Under the pieces are notes generated by a model. The model was not told where the DNA came from and made no database searches. It saw only the letters and a list, made by a program, of their open reading frames with translations. Shown piece after piece: positions 1 through 11,225 of a stretch of 64,000 nt of DNA. Source of the stretch: Trifolium pratense (taxonomy: Eukaryota; Streptophyta; Magnoliopsida; Fabales; Fabaceae); the NCBI RefSeq assembly GCF_020283565.1, contig NC_060060.1, positions 64,093,257-64,157,256 on the forward strand, given 5' to 3'. Every line of letters starts with the position of its first letter. Positions within the stretch are counted from its first letter, which is position 1. The translations under genes and the position numbers were made by a program.

Positions 1-1245
1 GAAGCCAAAGATATCACAGAAATGAAGCTGGATGAACTGGTTGGTTCATTACAAACTTACGAGGTGGCTACAAATGAAAGGATGGATAAGAAGACCAAGA
101 GCATTGCCTTTGTCTCGAATGCTGAGGAAGAAGATCAACAGAGTGACACGGAGTCTGAGAATAGCATCTCTGATGCAATGGTTCTTCTAGGAAAACAATT
201 TAATAAGGTGCTAAAAATAATGGACAAACGTCCAAAGACAAGTGCAGTTGACACTGGTCGCAACACTTACAAAAATTTTAGAAAACCTATGTCAGATGAG
301 AAGACAACTCTTAATAAAAGTGTCCAATGTCATGAATGTGAAGGGTATGGACACATTAAAACTATATGTGCAACCTTCTTGAAGAAACAAAAAATGGGGT
401 TAACTGTTTCATGGTCAGATGAGGATTCTGAAGGAGAAGCTGATACTGCAAAGTCTATTCATGCACTGACAGATGTATGCACATCTGACACTGAATCATG
501 TGATGAAGAGCTGACCTTTGATGAACTTGCTGAATCATACAAAGAGCTGTGTCTAAGGAGTGAAGAAGTCTGCAGAATCTCAGAAAAACAAAAGGAGACA
601 ATCTCAAAGTTGCAAACTGAAAGAATTGTCAATCTAACAAAAATCTCTGAGATTGGTGTTAAGTGTGAAGAAGGGTTGAAAACAATTGAGGAGCAGAAGG
701 CAATCATCGCCAATCTGGAAACAGATAAGCTTGAGCAACTAGCAGAAATATCTAAGCTGAATGAAGAGGTAACTGAATTGAACTCTCATCTTGAGAATCT
801 AAAGAAGCATGTTGTTATGTTATTTAAAGGAACTGACCTAGATGAAATCCTAGAAAAACTACCTACCCCTAGTAGAGCCAAAACAGGCATTGGGTATGAG
901 TATAAAAGCGTTAATAGAATTAAGGATTACAACAAAGATGGAAAATATATGCCTGAGATAAGTAAGCAACCCTCTCCAACAATGTATGGAAAAATGTCAC
1001 CGCACTTGTCCACCGGACATCATACTACACACAGACAAGTGTTACCACATATGGCTCCACATCGTCAAAGAAGGCAGAATCCTAGATTTATACCAAGGCA
1101 TAAAAGCAAATATCGTTCATGGAGATGTCATCACTGTGGAAGAAAGGGGCACATAAGACCTTTCTGCTATAAGTTATATGGGTATCCAAATGAATCTATT
1201 CAAGAAAAACTTGATCCATCCATAACTAATGCAAAGAAGGAGTAG
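1..1245 (+). CDS. Sirevirus Gag, 5'-truncated by window edge
   Basis: The frame is open from base 1, entering near the end of the copia-type Gag domain (motif DELVGSLQTYE, residues about 11-21 from base 1). Two CX2CX4HX4C zinc knuckles are visible: CHECEGYGHIKTIC near 328-369, and CHHCGRKGHIRPFC near 1126-1167, just before the protease. Between them lies an acidic and then coiled-coil-like stretch rich in E, K and L (about 490-830). Gag packages element RNA in cytoplasmic particles. It ends at a TAG (1243-1245) and the same frame continues into protease, so Gag-Pol was probably one polyprotein and this stop a later mutation. The bases after this TAG do not resemble a readthrough signal. Confidence 0.8.
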   Translation, partial: EAKDITEMKLDELVGSLQTYEVATNERMDKKTKSIAFVSNAEEEDQQSDTESENSISDAMVLLGKQFNKVLKIMDKRPKTSAVDTGRNTYKNFRKPMSDEKTTLNKSVQCHECEGYGHIKTICATFLKKQKMGLTVSWSDEDSEGEADTAKSIHALTDVCTSDTESCDEELTFDELAESYKELCLRSEEVCRISEKQKETISKLQTERIVNLTKISEIGVKCEEGLKTIEEQKAIIANLETDKLEQLAEISKLNEEVTELNSHLENLKKHVVMLFKGTDLDEILEKLPTPSRAKTGIGYEYKSVNRIKDYNKDGKYMPEISKQPSPTMYGKMSPHLSTGHHTTHRQVLPHMAPHRQRRQNPRFIPRHKSKYRSWRCHHCGRKGHIRPFCYKLYGYPNESIQEKLDPSITNAKKE

Positions 1246-2814
1246 AAACAAAAGGTTGATGTAACCAACACCAAGGGCTGTGCAGCTGAAAGTTGTGAGA
1301 AAAGCTTGATTGCTCACACCTCTCTTAGAGTCTCATCAAAAGAAGATTGGTACTTTGATAGTGGTTGCTCTAGACACATGACCGGTGTTGAAAATTATTT
1401 GATGGATATAAAATCCTATGCAACAAGTTTTGTAACATTCGGAGATGGAGCTAAAGGAGAAATTAAAGGTATAGGAAGGCTGATTGACAATGGTCTACCT
1501 AAACTTGAAAAAGTTCTTATTGTAAAAGGGCTAACTGTTGATCTAATTAGTATACGCCAACTATGTGATCAAGGCATGCAAGTCAACTTTACAAAAAATG
1601 AATGTCTTGTTAGCAATGATGAAGGTGACATCCTGATGAAGGGTGTTAGATCGAATGATAATTGTTACTTGTGGGTTCCTCTTGAAGAAGCTAATGTATC
1701 TATATGTCTCTTAACTAAAGAAGATGAGGTTAAGTTGTGGGACCAAAAACTAGGACATCTTAACTTGAAGAGTATGAAGAGAGCTATATCTGAGGAAGCT
1801 ATCAGAGGCTTACCAAACTTACAGATAGAGGAAGGCAACATCTGTGGCGAATGTCAGATTGGCAAGCAAACCAAAGTGTCGCACCAAAAGCTGCCACACC
1901 TGTCCACTTCTAGAGTTCTTGAGCTACTACACATGGACTTGATGGGTCCTATGCAAGTTGAAAGCCTTGGAGGTCTTCAGGTAAAACAAATGGAAGACAC
2001 TATATTTATTTCTCAAGAAAAATATGCAAGAAACATTGTAAAGAAGTTTGGAATGGAAGGTGGGAGTCACAAAAGGACACCTGCACCTACACATTTGAAG
2101 CTTACCAAAGATGAGAAAGGAATTGATGTGGATCAAAGTCTCTACAGAAGTATGATTGGAAGCTTGTTATATCTTACAGCTAGCAGACCTGATATCATGT
2201 TTGCAGTAGGAGTCTGTGCTAGATATCAATCTGAACCCAAGATGAGTCATTTGACTCAAGTAAAGAGAATCTTCAAATATGTGAATGGAACATGTGGCTA
2301 TGGAATATTATACTCTCACGGTAATAATTCTACCTTATTTGGCTATTGTGATGCAGATTGGGTAGGAAGTGCTGATGATAGAAAGAGCACTTCTGGTGCA
2401 TGTTTCTTCTTAAGAAGTAATCTTGTATCTTGGTTTAGTAAGAAGCAGAATAGTGTGTCTCTATCCACAACTGAGGCTAAATATATAGCAGCTGGTAGCA
2501 GTTGCTCACAATTATTATGGATGGGACAAATGTTGAAGGTGACAGATGTAGAGACTAATGCAGCAACATCTGACCAGCACCTAGATGTATCTATTTCTGA
2601 AGTATCTAATTCTGAACCAGATAATGTCCCAACAAACAAAGGTCCATTAATCAGAGTTCAGAAGAACCACTTAAAAGAAATGTTTAATAGAAATCCTGAC
2701 CAAGGAGTTACCAAAAGAAGATCTACATATGTAATTCTCAAGAATTTGAAAGAAGAAGCTCAATCTGGTAAGTTAAGGGGCAAGCTAAGTATTTGCCTAT
2801 TTAAAGAATTGTAG
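1246..2814 (+). pseudogene. Sirevirus Pol with internal deletion and rearranged domains
   Basis: The frame is shared with Gag. It contains the aspartic protease (WYFDSGCSRHMTG, near 1348-1386), the GAG-pre-integrase zinc region (LWDQKLGHLN to ICGECQIGKQ, about 1735-1870) and the start of integrase (HMDLMGPM). At about 1977 it jumps to the end of reverse transcriptase (LQVKQMEDTIFISQEKYA) and RNase H (YCDADWVGSADDRKSTSGACFF; SLSTTEAKYIA). The integrase DDE core and the reverse transcriptase active site are absent. After RNase H comes a stretch (about 2560-2740, RVQKNHLKEMFNRNPDQGV) that resembles the linker normally found between integrase and reverse transcriptase, then the usual Sirevirus Pol end KLRGKLSICLFKEL. 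Despite this, the reading frame stays open for about 500 codons. It is not functional as a polymerase. Confidence 0.8.
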
Positions 2815-2820
2815 CAGTTA
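2812..2820 (+). promoter_or_regulatory. Candidate translational readthrough site (UAG CAG UUA)
   Basis: Pol ends with TAG followed directly by CAG TTA, which fits the CAR-YYA context known to allow leaky termination in plants. The frame after the stop is open for 214 codons. SIRE1 of soybean is known to express its envelope-like protein by stop suppression between pol and the next frame, so the position agrees with the family. Confidence 0.6.
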
Positions 2821-3459
2821 CTGCATGTAACGCTTGCAATCGCCTCTTTTCCCTCTCTCCATTGTATGGTGCACGCTAATCAAGGGAAATGTGATATGAA
2901 TTCTTCTTCTAAAGTTAATGTTAATGTTGGTGCTTCTGGTAAAGTCATGATTGACTATGTGATTGATTGGTTCAAGAAAATCGTTTTTGAGACTAATGTT
3001 GTGCAAGATGTTGACACATCTTTGACCCGAGAGAATAAACAGGGTGAAACTGTTCCTGAAATCCCCGAACAGGTGACTGTTCCTGGAAATGAAAATGGCC
3101 AGGTGATGACTGATAATAAGGAAGAAGTGTCTGACGAACACACTGATGTTAATTCCCCATCTAATGAGAAAAGTTGTTTGAACTTGAAGAAGTTCATATT
3201 GGTTGAATGGTCCCTAGAAGTGGAGGATGGACTATTCATGACAAGGTGTTTAATAGATCGGTCCATTATTATTCAGGAGTGTAGCTTTGGTGATGATTTG
3301 TTGTATGGTTTGATTTATTTTCAAACCTATATTAACCTGTTGCACCTAGAGTGTGGAGTTTGTGCAAAGGTCATTATGTTGTGCCTGAAGTTTGTTGATG
3401 AGTTTTCTAGTTTGAATTTCGCTGCATATATATCTGATGGAAAACTCATGGTGGTTTAG
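2815..3459 (+). CDS. Envelope-like reading frame, reached only by readthrough
   Basis: 214 codons in the pol frame directly after the UAG; an internal ATG lies at 2866. The product is acidic and hydrophilic in its first two thirds (runs such as VPEIPEQVTVPGNENGQVM), then becomes more hydrophobic (LYGLIYFQTYINLLHLECG). I see no clear signal peptide or fusion-peptide motif. Position after pol and before the polypurine tracts matches the envelope-like frame of Sireviruses, whose function is unproven. It is shorter than the family's 600 or so residues, and a related phrase about DVDTS recurs at 4261-4330, so the frame is probably a truncated remnant with decayed sequence downstream. Confidence 0.5.
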   Translation, partial: QLLHVTLAIASFPSLHCMVHANQGKCDMNSSSKVNVNVGASGKVMIDYVIDWFKKIVFETNVVQDVDTSLTRENKQGETVPEIPEQVTVPGNENGQVMTDNKEEVSDEHTDVNSPSNEKSCLNLKKFILVEWSLEVEDGLFMTRCLIDRSIIIQECSFGDDLLYGLIYFQTYINLLHLECGVCAKVIMLCLKFVDEFSSLNFAAYISDGKLMVV

Positions 3460-5593
3460 TATGCAAAACTATGTTGTTCTTTGAAGATGTATCCCTTGGT
3501 GTGGTGATACTCGATGAAGGTCCAACTAACTTGTTAGAGATGCCAAAGATACTTGAGTGTGATCTCAAGTCCACTCAAAAAGGCAATCATATATGAGTTT
3601 GTTGAAGAGAGATCTGAATGATGTTATTAGCAATTTATTTTTCCAGACCTGAAAGTCAACCTCTAGTGGCTTTGATAAAAGATCTCTTAGTATGTTCCTT
3701 GAAAAGGGAACTGATGTCCTCCCAAATGTTGGAACATCTGACCAGCAGATTATGCAGTTATTAAGGGGGAGTCCTTAATCCGAAGCTGGAAGACCTTGAA
3801 GACATGTCAGACTCAATGTCTTGACACCTTTATATCGAGAATTTATTTTTCTCCATATGAATGGTGGTATTCCTATGAAACAGGATGGAGGTTGTTTACT
3901 CTAACTTGATATTATCAAGTCTATGAGAGCATGTAACTCTTGTTCTGTTGTAGTAAAAAGCACTTCAAGGGATTATGAACATTGGAGCTGTTTTCAACTT
4001 ATGTTCAATGGTTAATTGTTATCTGTACTTTTAAGCGTCATCCAAATCACCTAGGATGAGCATTTTAGTTGTTTCAAGCAAGGAGGAGTTATTATTCTTT
4101 GAAGCAAAAGATTATTGTTCCTTGATATTGAAAGTTGATCAACTACTGATGGTTGATTCTTTTGTATCCCCCTGCTATTGTTAATTATGATGTTGGTGCT
4201 TCCACTAAAACCACAAGTGAGTTGCTGCTGATTCACTCGTGGAACTCGTCCCTAAGACGGATGTTGTGTCGGATGTTGATACATCTATGACACTGGAGAC
4301 AAATGTTGTACCATGTGTAGGTACATCTGCTCAGCCAATGGTTGGTACTCTCACTAGGAAGCAGATGAAAATTCTTATGTTCTGAATGTGTCTCTGATAT
4401 TGTGTGCTCATATATGTGATATTCAGAGGTGATTACTACTAGTATATATGACTGTTTCAGACATGTTTCTGAAACTTCTGGTTTGAAGTTCTTATGTGAT
4501 TGTTGAAGATGGATTTGGTATATGCCTCTTGCAGTTGAAACTGGTTAATCTTCATCTGTGTGTGTGTAACTCTGAGCTAGATGTCATTGACATTGTGTCA
4601 CCTGATTGGAAGAAAGATGACGTGTAAGTGTTCCTTCTTAGATGATGTCTCTTTCATGATGTGTAAACAAGGGGAAATGTCTGATGTGGTGGATATGATA
4701 TGATTCCTCCACTACTGATTTATATATGATGAGGTATGTATCCCATTGTGTTATCTTCGGTTGTAGTAGCTCTGTGCACTATGTGGTTGATGTGACGAAG
4801 ATAGTATAAGTTTATGTTTTATGACTTATGATCTTCATGCTATATTGCTGGAGTTTGGTGATGATATTGTGGATGAAAACTCGCATGTTCTCTGCATATT
4901 TTGTGGGTCTTGCCTTGGATTTCTAGCACCTCTGTGCGTGCCTATGATCTGTAATATGTGCACTCTGATATTTCTCTTGTCTGCTCCTCTATGTTTTCCT
5001 ATGCATGGTGTTTGCCAAAATTATAGCTAAAAAGGGGGAGTAGTGTGTGTGTGTGACAAGTGTGTGGACAGATGTTCTCACATCTGGTGACTATTTCTGT
5101 ATGCTCGTATTGAGGGGGAGTGTGTTTAATATGCATGTGTTGAGGGGGAGTAGTGAATATTCTTTCTCTATCTGATGTTCGTATGCATGTATTCAGGGGG
5201 AGTGTGAGTGATATTATCTCTTGATCGCCTGAATGTGTTTGATGTCAAGTGTTGTGGCACCTGACTATTGAGTCCACTATCCACTATGACTGAGAATTTA
5301 TTTTTCTCAGATGTTTATGGGAATTTATTTTTCCCTGATGTTCTTATGATGAATGGATGCACTTTGACTACTGGGAGTTTATTTCTCCCTTGTGTTGTTC
5401 CATGAGGCTAGTTGTGTTTTATTCCGCTGTTGCATTGCCTCTGATGCTACTTACCTCTCTTGGAAGTAGTTTTATGATATGTTACCTTCTTTCCTAGTTG
5501 TGTGATCATGTTGACTCGAAGGAAAGGTAATATTGTATCTCTCTTAATGTTGGTCTAATATTGTTTTAGCCAAAATTTGTCAAAGGGGGAGAT
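3460..5593 (+). other. Sirevirus 3' untranslated region with repeated polypurine tracts
   Basis: No sustained frame. Polypurine-tract-like runs (A/G ending in GGGGGAG) occur at about 3763-3772, 5031-5040, 5111-5120, 5141-5150, 5195-5202 and, immediately before the LTR, 5582-5592. Only the last is placed to prime plus-strand synthesis of this LTR. Stretches near 4261-4330 look like decayed copies of the envelope-like frame. Confidence 0.65.
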
Positions 5594-6632
5594 TGTTGGG
5601 TTTTTGTATGTTGGCTACATTTTGCAAAAACATATTTTAGCCAAGTGTTGAGAAATATGTGCTGACCCCAAGTGTTGTGACAAATGTTGGTACACTTTGG
5701 AACAACATCTGTCTGTGTATCTGTGCGCGCCAGCTAGCGGTTTTTAATTTCTACTCAATCTTTTGAAGATTTGATTAAAGAATTGTTTCAAGGTTTCTTA
5801 CAGAGGAAGGCGCACGTGTTTAATGTGTTTCAGGAGGCAGCCGAACCCTAGTTATATTTTCTAAAGGAATTATATCTTTGAAAAATATATTTTTGTGTTT
5901 CAAAAATAGAACTATTATTTTCTGAAATATATCAGCTGCTGCCGCAATTCTAGAAGCCCTAATTTTGTCTTGAAGCCCAAGTCGTTCTACTACTATAAAT
6001 ACGAAGGCAAGCATATGGTTTCAAGTATCTAAAACTGTGTTCTTACAAAGCGTGTGTTATTAGGGTTTTAGAGTGTTAATTGTGAGCCTTTCTTGTATCT
6101 CATTGATGCAAGCTTAGGACCTGAGTTTATTGAGTTGTAAGTGTGAACTTCTCCTAAGCTTTGAAGTACGGAGATTGTTCTAGTGTTATGTGTGATTTGC
6201 TCGTAAGCTTTTAAGCAAGAGTAAATCTTAGTTTTCATAGGAGTGTGTCTCCACCTTTTGTAATCGTTGAAGTTGATAACAACGTTGAGTGTGTTGTTAA
6301 GGTGGGAATTGGGACGGGGTCTCATATCTAGGAGTTCCTAGGTAGAAGTGTCATTGGGTAGTGATTAAGTGAGGAGTTGTAAACGGGTGAATTTAGCTTT
6401 GAAGTAATACTGCTGATAGTGAACTTCATTCCTGGATTGGTATCCCCTAGAGTAGGCAGGTTGGCTGAATTGGGTTAACAACTCTTGTGTGTTATTTACG
6501 TTACTGTCTTTATTATTTTGTGTTATGTGTTCTGTGTATAGACAAGTGTTGACGCACCTCGGTCAACATCTGTCTACTACGTGACGGACAAGTGTTGACA
6601 TACTTTGATCAACACCTGTCTACTGTGTGCCA
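5594..6632 (+). repeat. 3' LTR of the Sirevirus (about 1039 bp)
   Basis: It starts TGTTGGG directly after the polypurine tract and ends at CA (6631-6632). The right boundary is set by where similarity to the copia element near 45.6 kb begins (GCAAGAACCC). A TATAAATA box is at 5994-6001, a plausible LTR promoter. The repeated phrase GACAAGTGTTGA occurs at 6541 and again at 6587 near the LTR end. The partner LTR is outside the window, so the exact end has an uncertainty of a few bases. Confidence 0.75.
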
Positions 6633-9600
6633 GGAATTACAGCAAGAACCCTTCAGAAGAAAAAATTACAAATCTCTTGTATGTGATAAATCACGAACTT
6701 CAATAAAAACACATTCTTGACTCATCTCTCGTAGCGCTAAAGTTTCTTCATCATTTCATGGGGTTGTTGTTGTGATTTGTTTCGCAGATCTCTATGAGTG
6801 ATTTTATTTCTTCATGTAAACATATAGTTTGTTTGTGATATATATCATTATGAGGATAAGAGAAATAACCTGCAAATATCTAAAATAACGAAACGTATAC
6901 TTTATGATATATTGTCAACAAATATTAGGTCCATAATGTATTTGGCCCCAACTGAACTAAAATGTGGTACTTCGGGACCAATTAGTTCTTCATCATTTAC
7001 TCGAACTCTAAAATATTCTTCAAATACTTATTTTGTAAGAAATGAAAATATCTCAAGCTCTTCAGGAGTTTCTTGAATATATTTTTATCATCAACATAAA
7101 TATAAAAATTTCATTGTCAAATATTTTCTTAAAATAAACAAATTGTCATTTTCATATTTCTCACTTGGAAATATTCAACAAGAATATTATACAAACATGC
7201 ACATATATTGCTCGAGTATATAAGGAGATTTATTCATGTTTATTAAGTCATCTCTCCAATAGTTTGATATATGTGTCTCACGAAAAATTACATCCTTCTG
7301 GGATTTTCATTTAATCATCATTATCAAGTGAGTCATTCAAACACATTGTAACACATATGTGCTACTAAACTTAATCAATTATAAAGAAGTTATGAATTTA
7401 CTTCAGGTGAATACACCTCTTGAAAATTAATGGTAGACGTTTATCGTTATTTTCTTTTCGCGCGAAAACAAATTTGTACTAATTATTTTCATCTTCAAGT
7501 GTATGGACTGCTGGTCCAACAACCTTTTGCTTTGCAAAGCTAGTTTAATAATATCAATCGCGTCTACCTATCTAGTCAATAATTTCATTGTCTATAATCT
7601 TTAATAAACTTTGATCTATGATCCTCATTGACATTTATCACATATATAGCGCTTTATTATGGGCAAAAATATTGTCAACGTTGACTTCATCTCGGTTCCA
7701 TCATATTTTATCCATGACATAATTTATTGAGATCTCTTTATTTTCATATATTTCAGGTACCTGATAAGTTCTTCTGGAACTCGAAAAATCAATCATTCAT
7801 ATTCTCACTTGGGTCATCTTTCTTTTTAGCTTTTTTTTTATTTGAGGATTTTCATCTTTGGAACCGATTAGCCTACCACGCTTCAGGGTGGTTAAATTTC
7901 ATTTGCTTATCCAATAGGGACATCCATTTTGATTGGAGCCTTAGCAGCTGTTGATTAATTTCATAGACTATGCAAATGAATTATATGTCTTTAGAACTTC
8001 TGGTTCATACTAACTTGTAAGAGGATCAACACGAGATAAAATTTATTTCAAGTAATTCAATTGAACTTTTGGTTCACAATTTCAGCTGCTTATTCTCTCC
8101 CCCTAATATTGGGAAAACTAATTCATCACATGAGAACTAGCCTACATGGCTGAAAATAAGTCCAATTTTTTTTTTTTTTTGGCTCAATATTCTTTATAAT
8201 ATATATCAAATATATTTTCCCAATATTCTTTAAGAACTGTTTAAATGCATTATATTGGAGCAATTGCACATACACAACACATCAAAAAATGCTTATATGG
8301 GAATCATGTTTATAAACCAAAGTTCAAATTGTAAATTAGGGGAGAACTCGTAATAACTTGTTGGCTTGATGCGAATCATTATTTCACATACCATATTTGA
8401 ATGTTCCCAAAATATAAAATTAGAAGTCATCATCTCATAAGTATCGGTCATGTAATTAAACTTTAGACGTCTAAAGAATGGATCTTCAAGTCCATTTTTT
8501 CTTGTATGATCATATTCTATTCGATATCAATTTCAACTGACATACGATACTTATCAAATATTTTCTTAGAATTAAAAAAATTAGATCTTAGCAACACTAT
8601 TTGAGAAAACATTTTCACAATCTTCTGGTTGTGAGTTAACAACATGCATTTGACCAATTTAGTTGATGCATCAATTCAAGTCACAAAATGTCTAGATGGT
8701 CTAATTTCTCAAATTATCAATTTCTTTTGGGAACTGGTAACACAAAAATTATTAGAATGAGGGAACTTCAGGTCCTTCAATACATAACTATAGTTTTTTT
8801 TTTTTTTGCATCATAATAAATCCGGGATGACCCAACCGGTCTTGCCAACGATAAATTTAATATGATTTGTAAACTTCTGGTTTACAATAATTTTTGCTAT
8901 GAATCTTCTGGATTCTTAGTTAAAGTACATCATATTATGGCTCTTCCGAGCTCATAATTTAAAACTCAATAAATTTCTATTAGCTTTTGAGGAATATCAT
9001 GCATTCTTAATATTTACTTGTATTGTATATAATAAATCTTCCGGATTCGTAATTTATGTTTATTTTACTACAATTATTCTGAACTTGTAGAGAATGAATC
9101 TTCAGGATTTATAAAAAAAATTATTGCTTCTTTTCATAAATAATGATAAATATATACTTCTAATTTTAAAAGTCTTGCACACAACACTATAAATTTATGT
9201 GGCATCAGTAAAAACGGTTTTGCATTTATCACCTTGCCTGTAGTTACGTTTCAAGTGATAAAAAATAAATTGATTGTCTTTCAATGCAATAAACGCATGG
9301 GATCAATGCCTTTAATTAAACAAAAAAATTGAGTTGCCTATTTGTTTATGAAAACTGTATGTATGACATGATAATGACATTCAAATAAAACTCAAATGAA
9401 TTTGAAAAGGCCTACATAAAAAATAGATCCGTAATACAAGATAAGTTAGATTTTAGAGTACCATAATATTAGTAATTTAGTTTGATTTCAGGAAAAAAAT
9501 ACACGTGTTTCTTCTTTCTTTCTTTTTTTTTCTTTCTGAAAAATGCCTTAAAACTAGGTGATTAGTTATTTAGTAGAAAATAAATTTAGCACAAATTTCA

Positions 9601-9800
9601 AAACAAATCATAACAAAACAAACTTGTTGTATCACCTATCAAATCTTATAAATGTGACTAATTAATCCTTCAACATACTCATAAAATTTGCTATTTCAGG
9701 AGCATAATCGAGAACTATATATATACCATTCAATATTTATACATAACGACTATGAAAAATCATTCTACGACTGTAGAGCAATTATTTATTTATTTTATTT

Positions 9801-10147
9801 GGTTCTTCGGGAACCATATTACAAATGATTTTCGCAGTGTTCAAAGAATAATTGATGCTTTGTGCAATCCTTCAGGGATGCGTGATAAGAGATCTATGTA
9901 AGAGATCTAATTTTGATTAATCCTTCATAGATGCATCAGTACTGAATTCTTGATCAGGAATTCATGGAGAATAAAAATTGGTTTTTAAGTAGTTCGAGAA
10001 CTAACTATTGAATTCATTTGGAATTCATAAAAATTGATATTTTTCTAAGTTATTCGGGAACTAGGTTTATTGAATTCTTCAGGAATTCATAGATTAAATT
10101 TATTAGTTCTTCAGGAACTAACTAATGATTGAATTCTTCCGGAATTC
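9801..10147. repeat. Array of TTCNG-loop hairpins in the copia relic
   Basis: Short inverted repeats with constant loop and changing stems: GGTTC-TTCGG-GAACC (9801-9815), ATCC-TTCAG-GGAT (9867-9879), GAATTC-TTCAG-GAATTC (10072-10088), TAGTTC-TTCAG-GAACTA (10104-10120), GAATTC-TTCCG-GAATTC (10131-10147). Others lie further left, e.g. ATCC-TTCTG-GGAT (7292-7304), AGTTC-TTCTG-GAACT (7767-7781), GTAAAC-TTCTG-GTTTAC (8869-8885) and GAATC-TTCTG-GATTC (8901-8915). Confidence 0.85.
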
Positions 10148-10589
10148 AAGATTAAATATTAAGTTTTTCATGGAACTATATAATATAATAACTTGCAATC
10201 ATTTACGGATGCATGAGCATGAATATATTTCTTCAAGAATATATAGAATAAATAAATTACAAAAACAAAAACATGATTAAAATTACATGATGCACAATAG
10301 CTAGCAACAAGACAATAAAATGGCGGTTTCGTATAAAGAATAATAAAAGCAAAACAAACAAACCAATTATTATGAATCAAGTAGTAAATTAGTAATAATA
10401 TATTAGAAATACCGATCAATATATCTAAGGTTGCCATGAGGAGTTGATCGTGCGAGAACCATGTGTTGCCACAACTCTCTTGTCACCGGTTCACAAGCTC
10501 CCCTTTGCATCACCGTTTTTTTTCTTTTGCTGCCATGTCTACGACGTAACTTTGCAATGATAATTTGATAGAGTCTCGTGCTGATAACG

Positions 10590-10786
10590 TGTTATAAAAC
10601 TATGTATAAACAATAGGAATAATAGGGAAGAATAAAGAGAAAAGGAGAAGAGAGTAGAATAATATAGTCTGTATTATTCTTAAGTGTATACTTTACATGA
10701 TACCTGAGTTCTATTAATAAGCAAATGTAATGAGCCAATAACATGGGCCTTGAACTTATATGGACATCCACTAAATATTCATAACA
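10590..10786 (-). repeat. 5' LTR of the minus-strand copia relic (197 bp)
   Basis: It starts TGTTATAAAA and ends TTCATAACA on the + strand and aligns end to end with the 196-bp LTRs at 45039 and 50651. The primer-site-like sequence lies on its left side, so this is the 5' LTR of an element read on the minus strand. Confidence 0.8.
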
Positions 10787-11225
10787 GTAATGGTTTAACC
10801 AAATATTTTTTGTGTATAATTATAGAGATTAATTTTCTGAGATTAAAAAACATTTACGATTAAGAGTTGATCTTTGTTAGCAAAGTTATATTTTTCATAT
10901 AGTACCAAATTACCAATCAAAGATCAAATTCTTAACCAATTAGTTAATAAATTCAAGTATTTATGAAACATTGTCTTGATTAAATTATAGTACTTCCTCT
11001 TTTATTTCTTGAAATTCAGTGGATTATACTCTTTTTGGGTTAAACTGAGTATCTACCGCACGTAATTGTAGAGATTAATTCATCGAATTTTTTGGTTAAG
11101 AGTTTTAACAATGTTTCATGCTCAAGTCATAAATCGAATCCAAAATCTTAGTTAAGATAGAAGAAATTTGTGTCATCTTATCTAATTGTTTTTGGGTTAG
11201 CGGGATTCTACTCTTTTATCAAGTA

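Larger units (their letters stand above)
1..6632 (+). mobile_element. Sirevirus-type Ty1/copia LTR retrotransposon, 3' part (5' end outside window)
   Basis: The order is partial gag, protease, GAG-pre-integrase, the end of reverse transcriptase with RNase H, an envelope-like frame, a long region with repeated polypurine tracts, and a 1039-bp 3' LTR. Several polypurine tracts upstream of the 3' LTR, a late CCHC knuckle just before protease and an extra frame after pol are hallmarks of the Sirevirus (SIRE1/Maximus) lineage. Beyond position 6632 the sequence matches the copia element near 45.6 kb, so this element appears to have inserted into an older copia copy. The 5' LTR and the upstream target duplication lie before the window, so element length and age cannot be read. 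Most of integrase and reverse transcriptase is missing, so it is non-autonomous. Confidence 0.85.
6633..10786 (-). mobile_element. Decayed Ty1/copia element, minus strand, truncated by the Sirevirus
   Basis: The whole stretch is collinear with the complete copia element at 45039-50846 but more diverged. On the minus strand, fragments of copia Pol can be read in broken frames: a GPEVP block at about 6950, DYMKIPEG and KSPYILEQY at about 7210-7330, and a VVGPAVHTLED-like block at about 7510, which is the start of the reverse transcriptase region. The 5' LTR is at 10590-10786, with a primer-site-like CGTTATCAGCACGAG just inside (10573-10589). Its 3' end must lie upstream of the window, displaced by the Sirevirus insertion. 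No intact gene remains. Like its relative it carries many TTCNG-loop hairpins (see separate entry). Confidence 0.75.

Noticed and set aside
1243..1245. Programmed gag-pol readthrough at the first TAG of the Sirevirus
   Set aside because: The bases after it (AAACAAAAG) do not fit a known leaky context, and Sireviruses usually have one gag-pol frame; a nonsense mutation is simpler.
10168..10437. 89-codon minus-strand frame near the copia relic LTR
   Set aside because: Lies in the A/T-rich 5' region of the relic, is not shared with the intact copy and has no copia motif.
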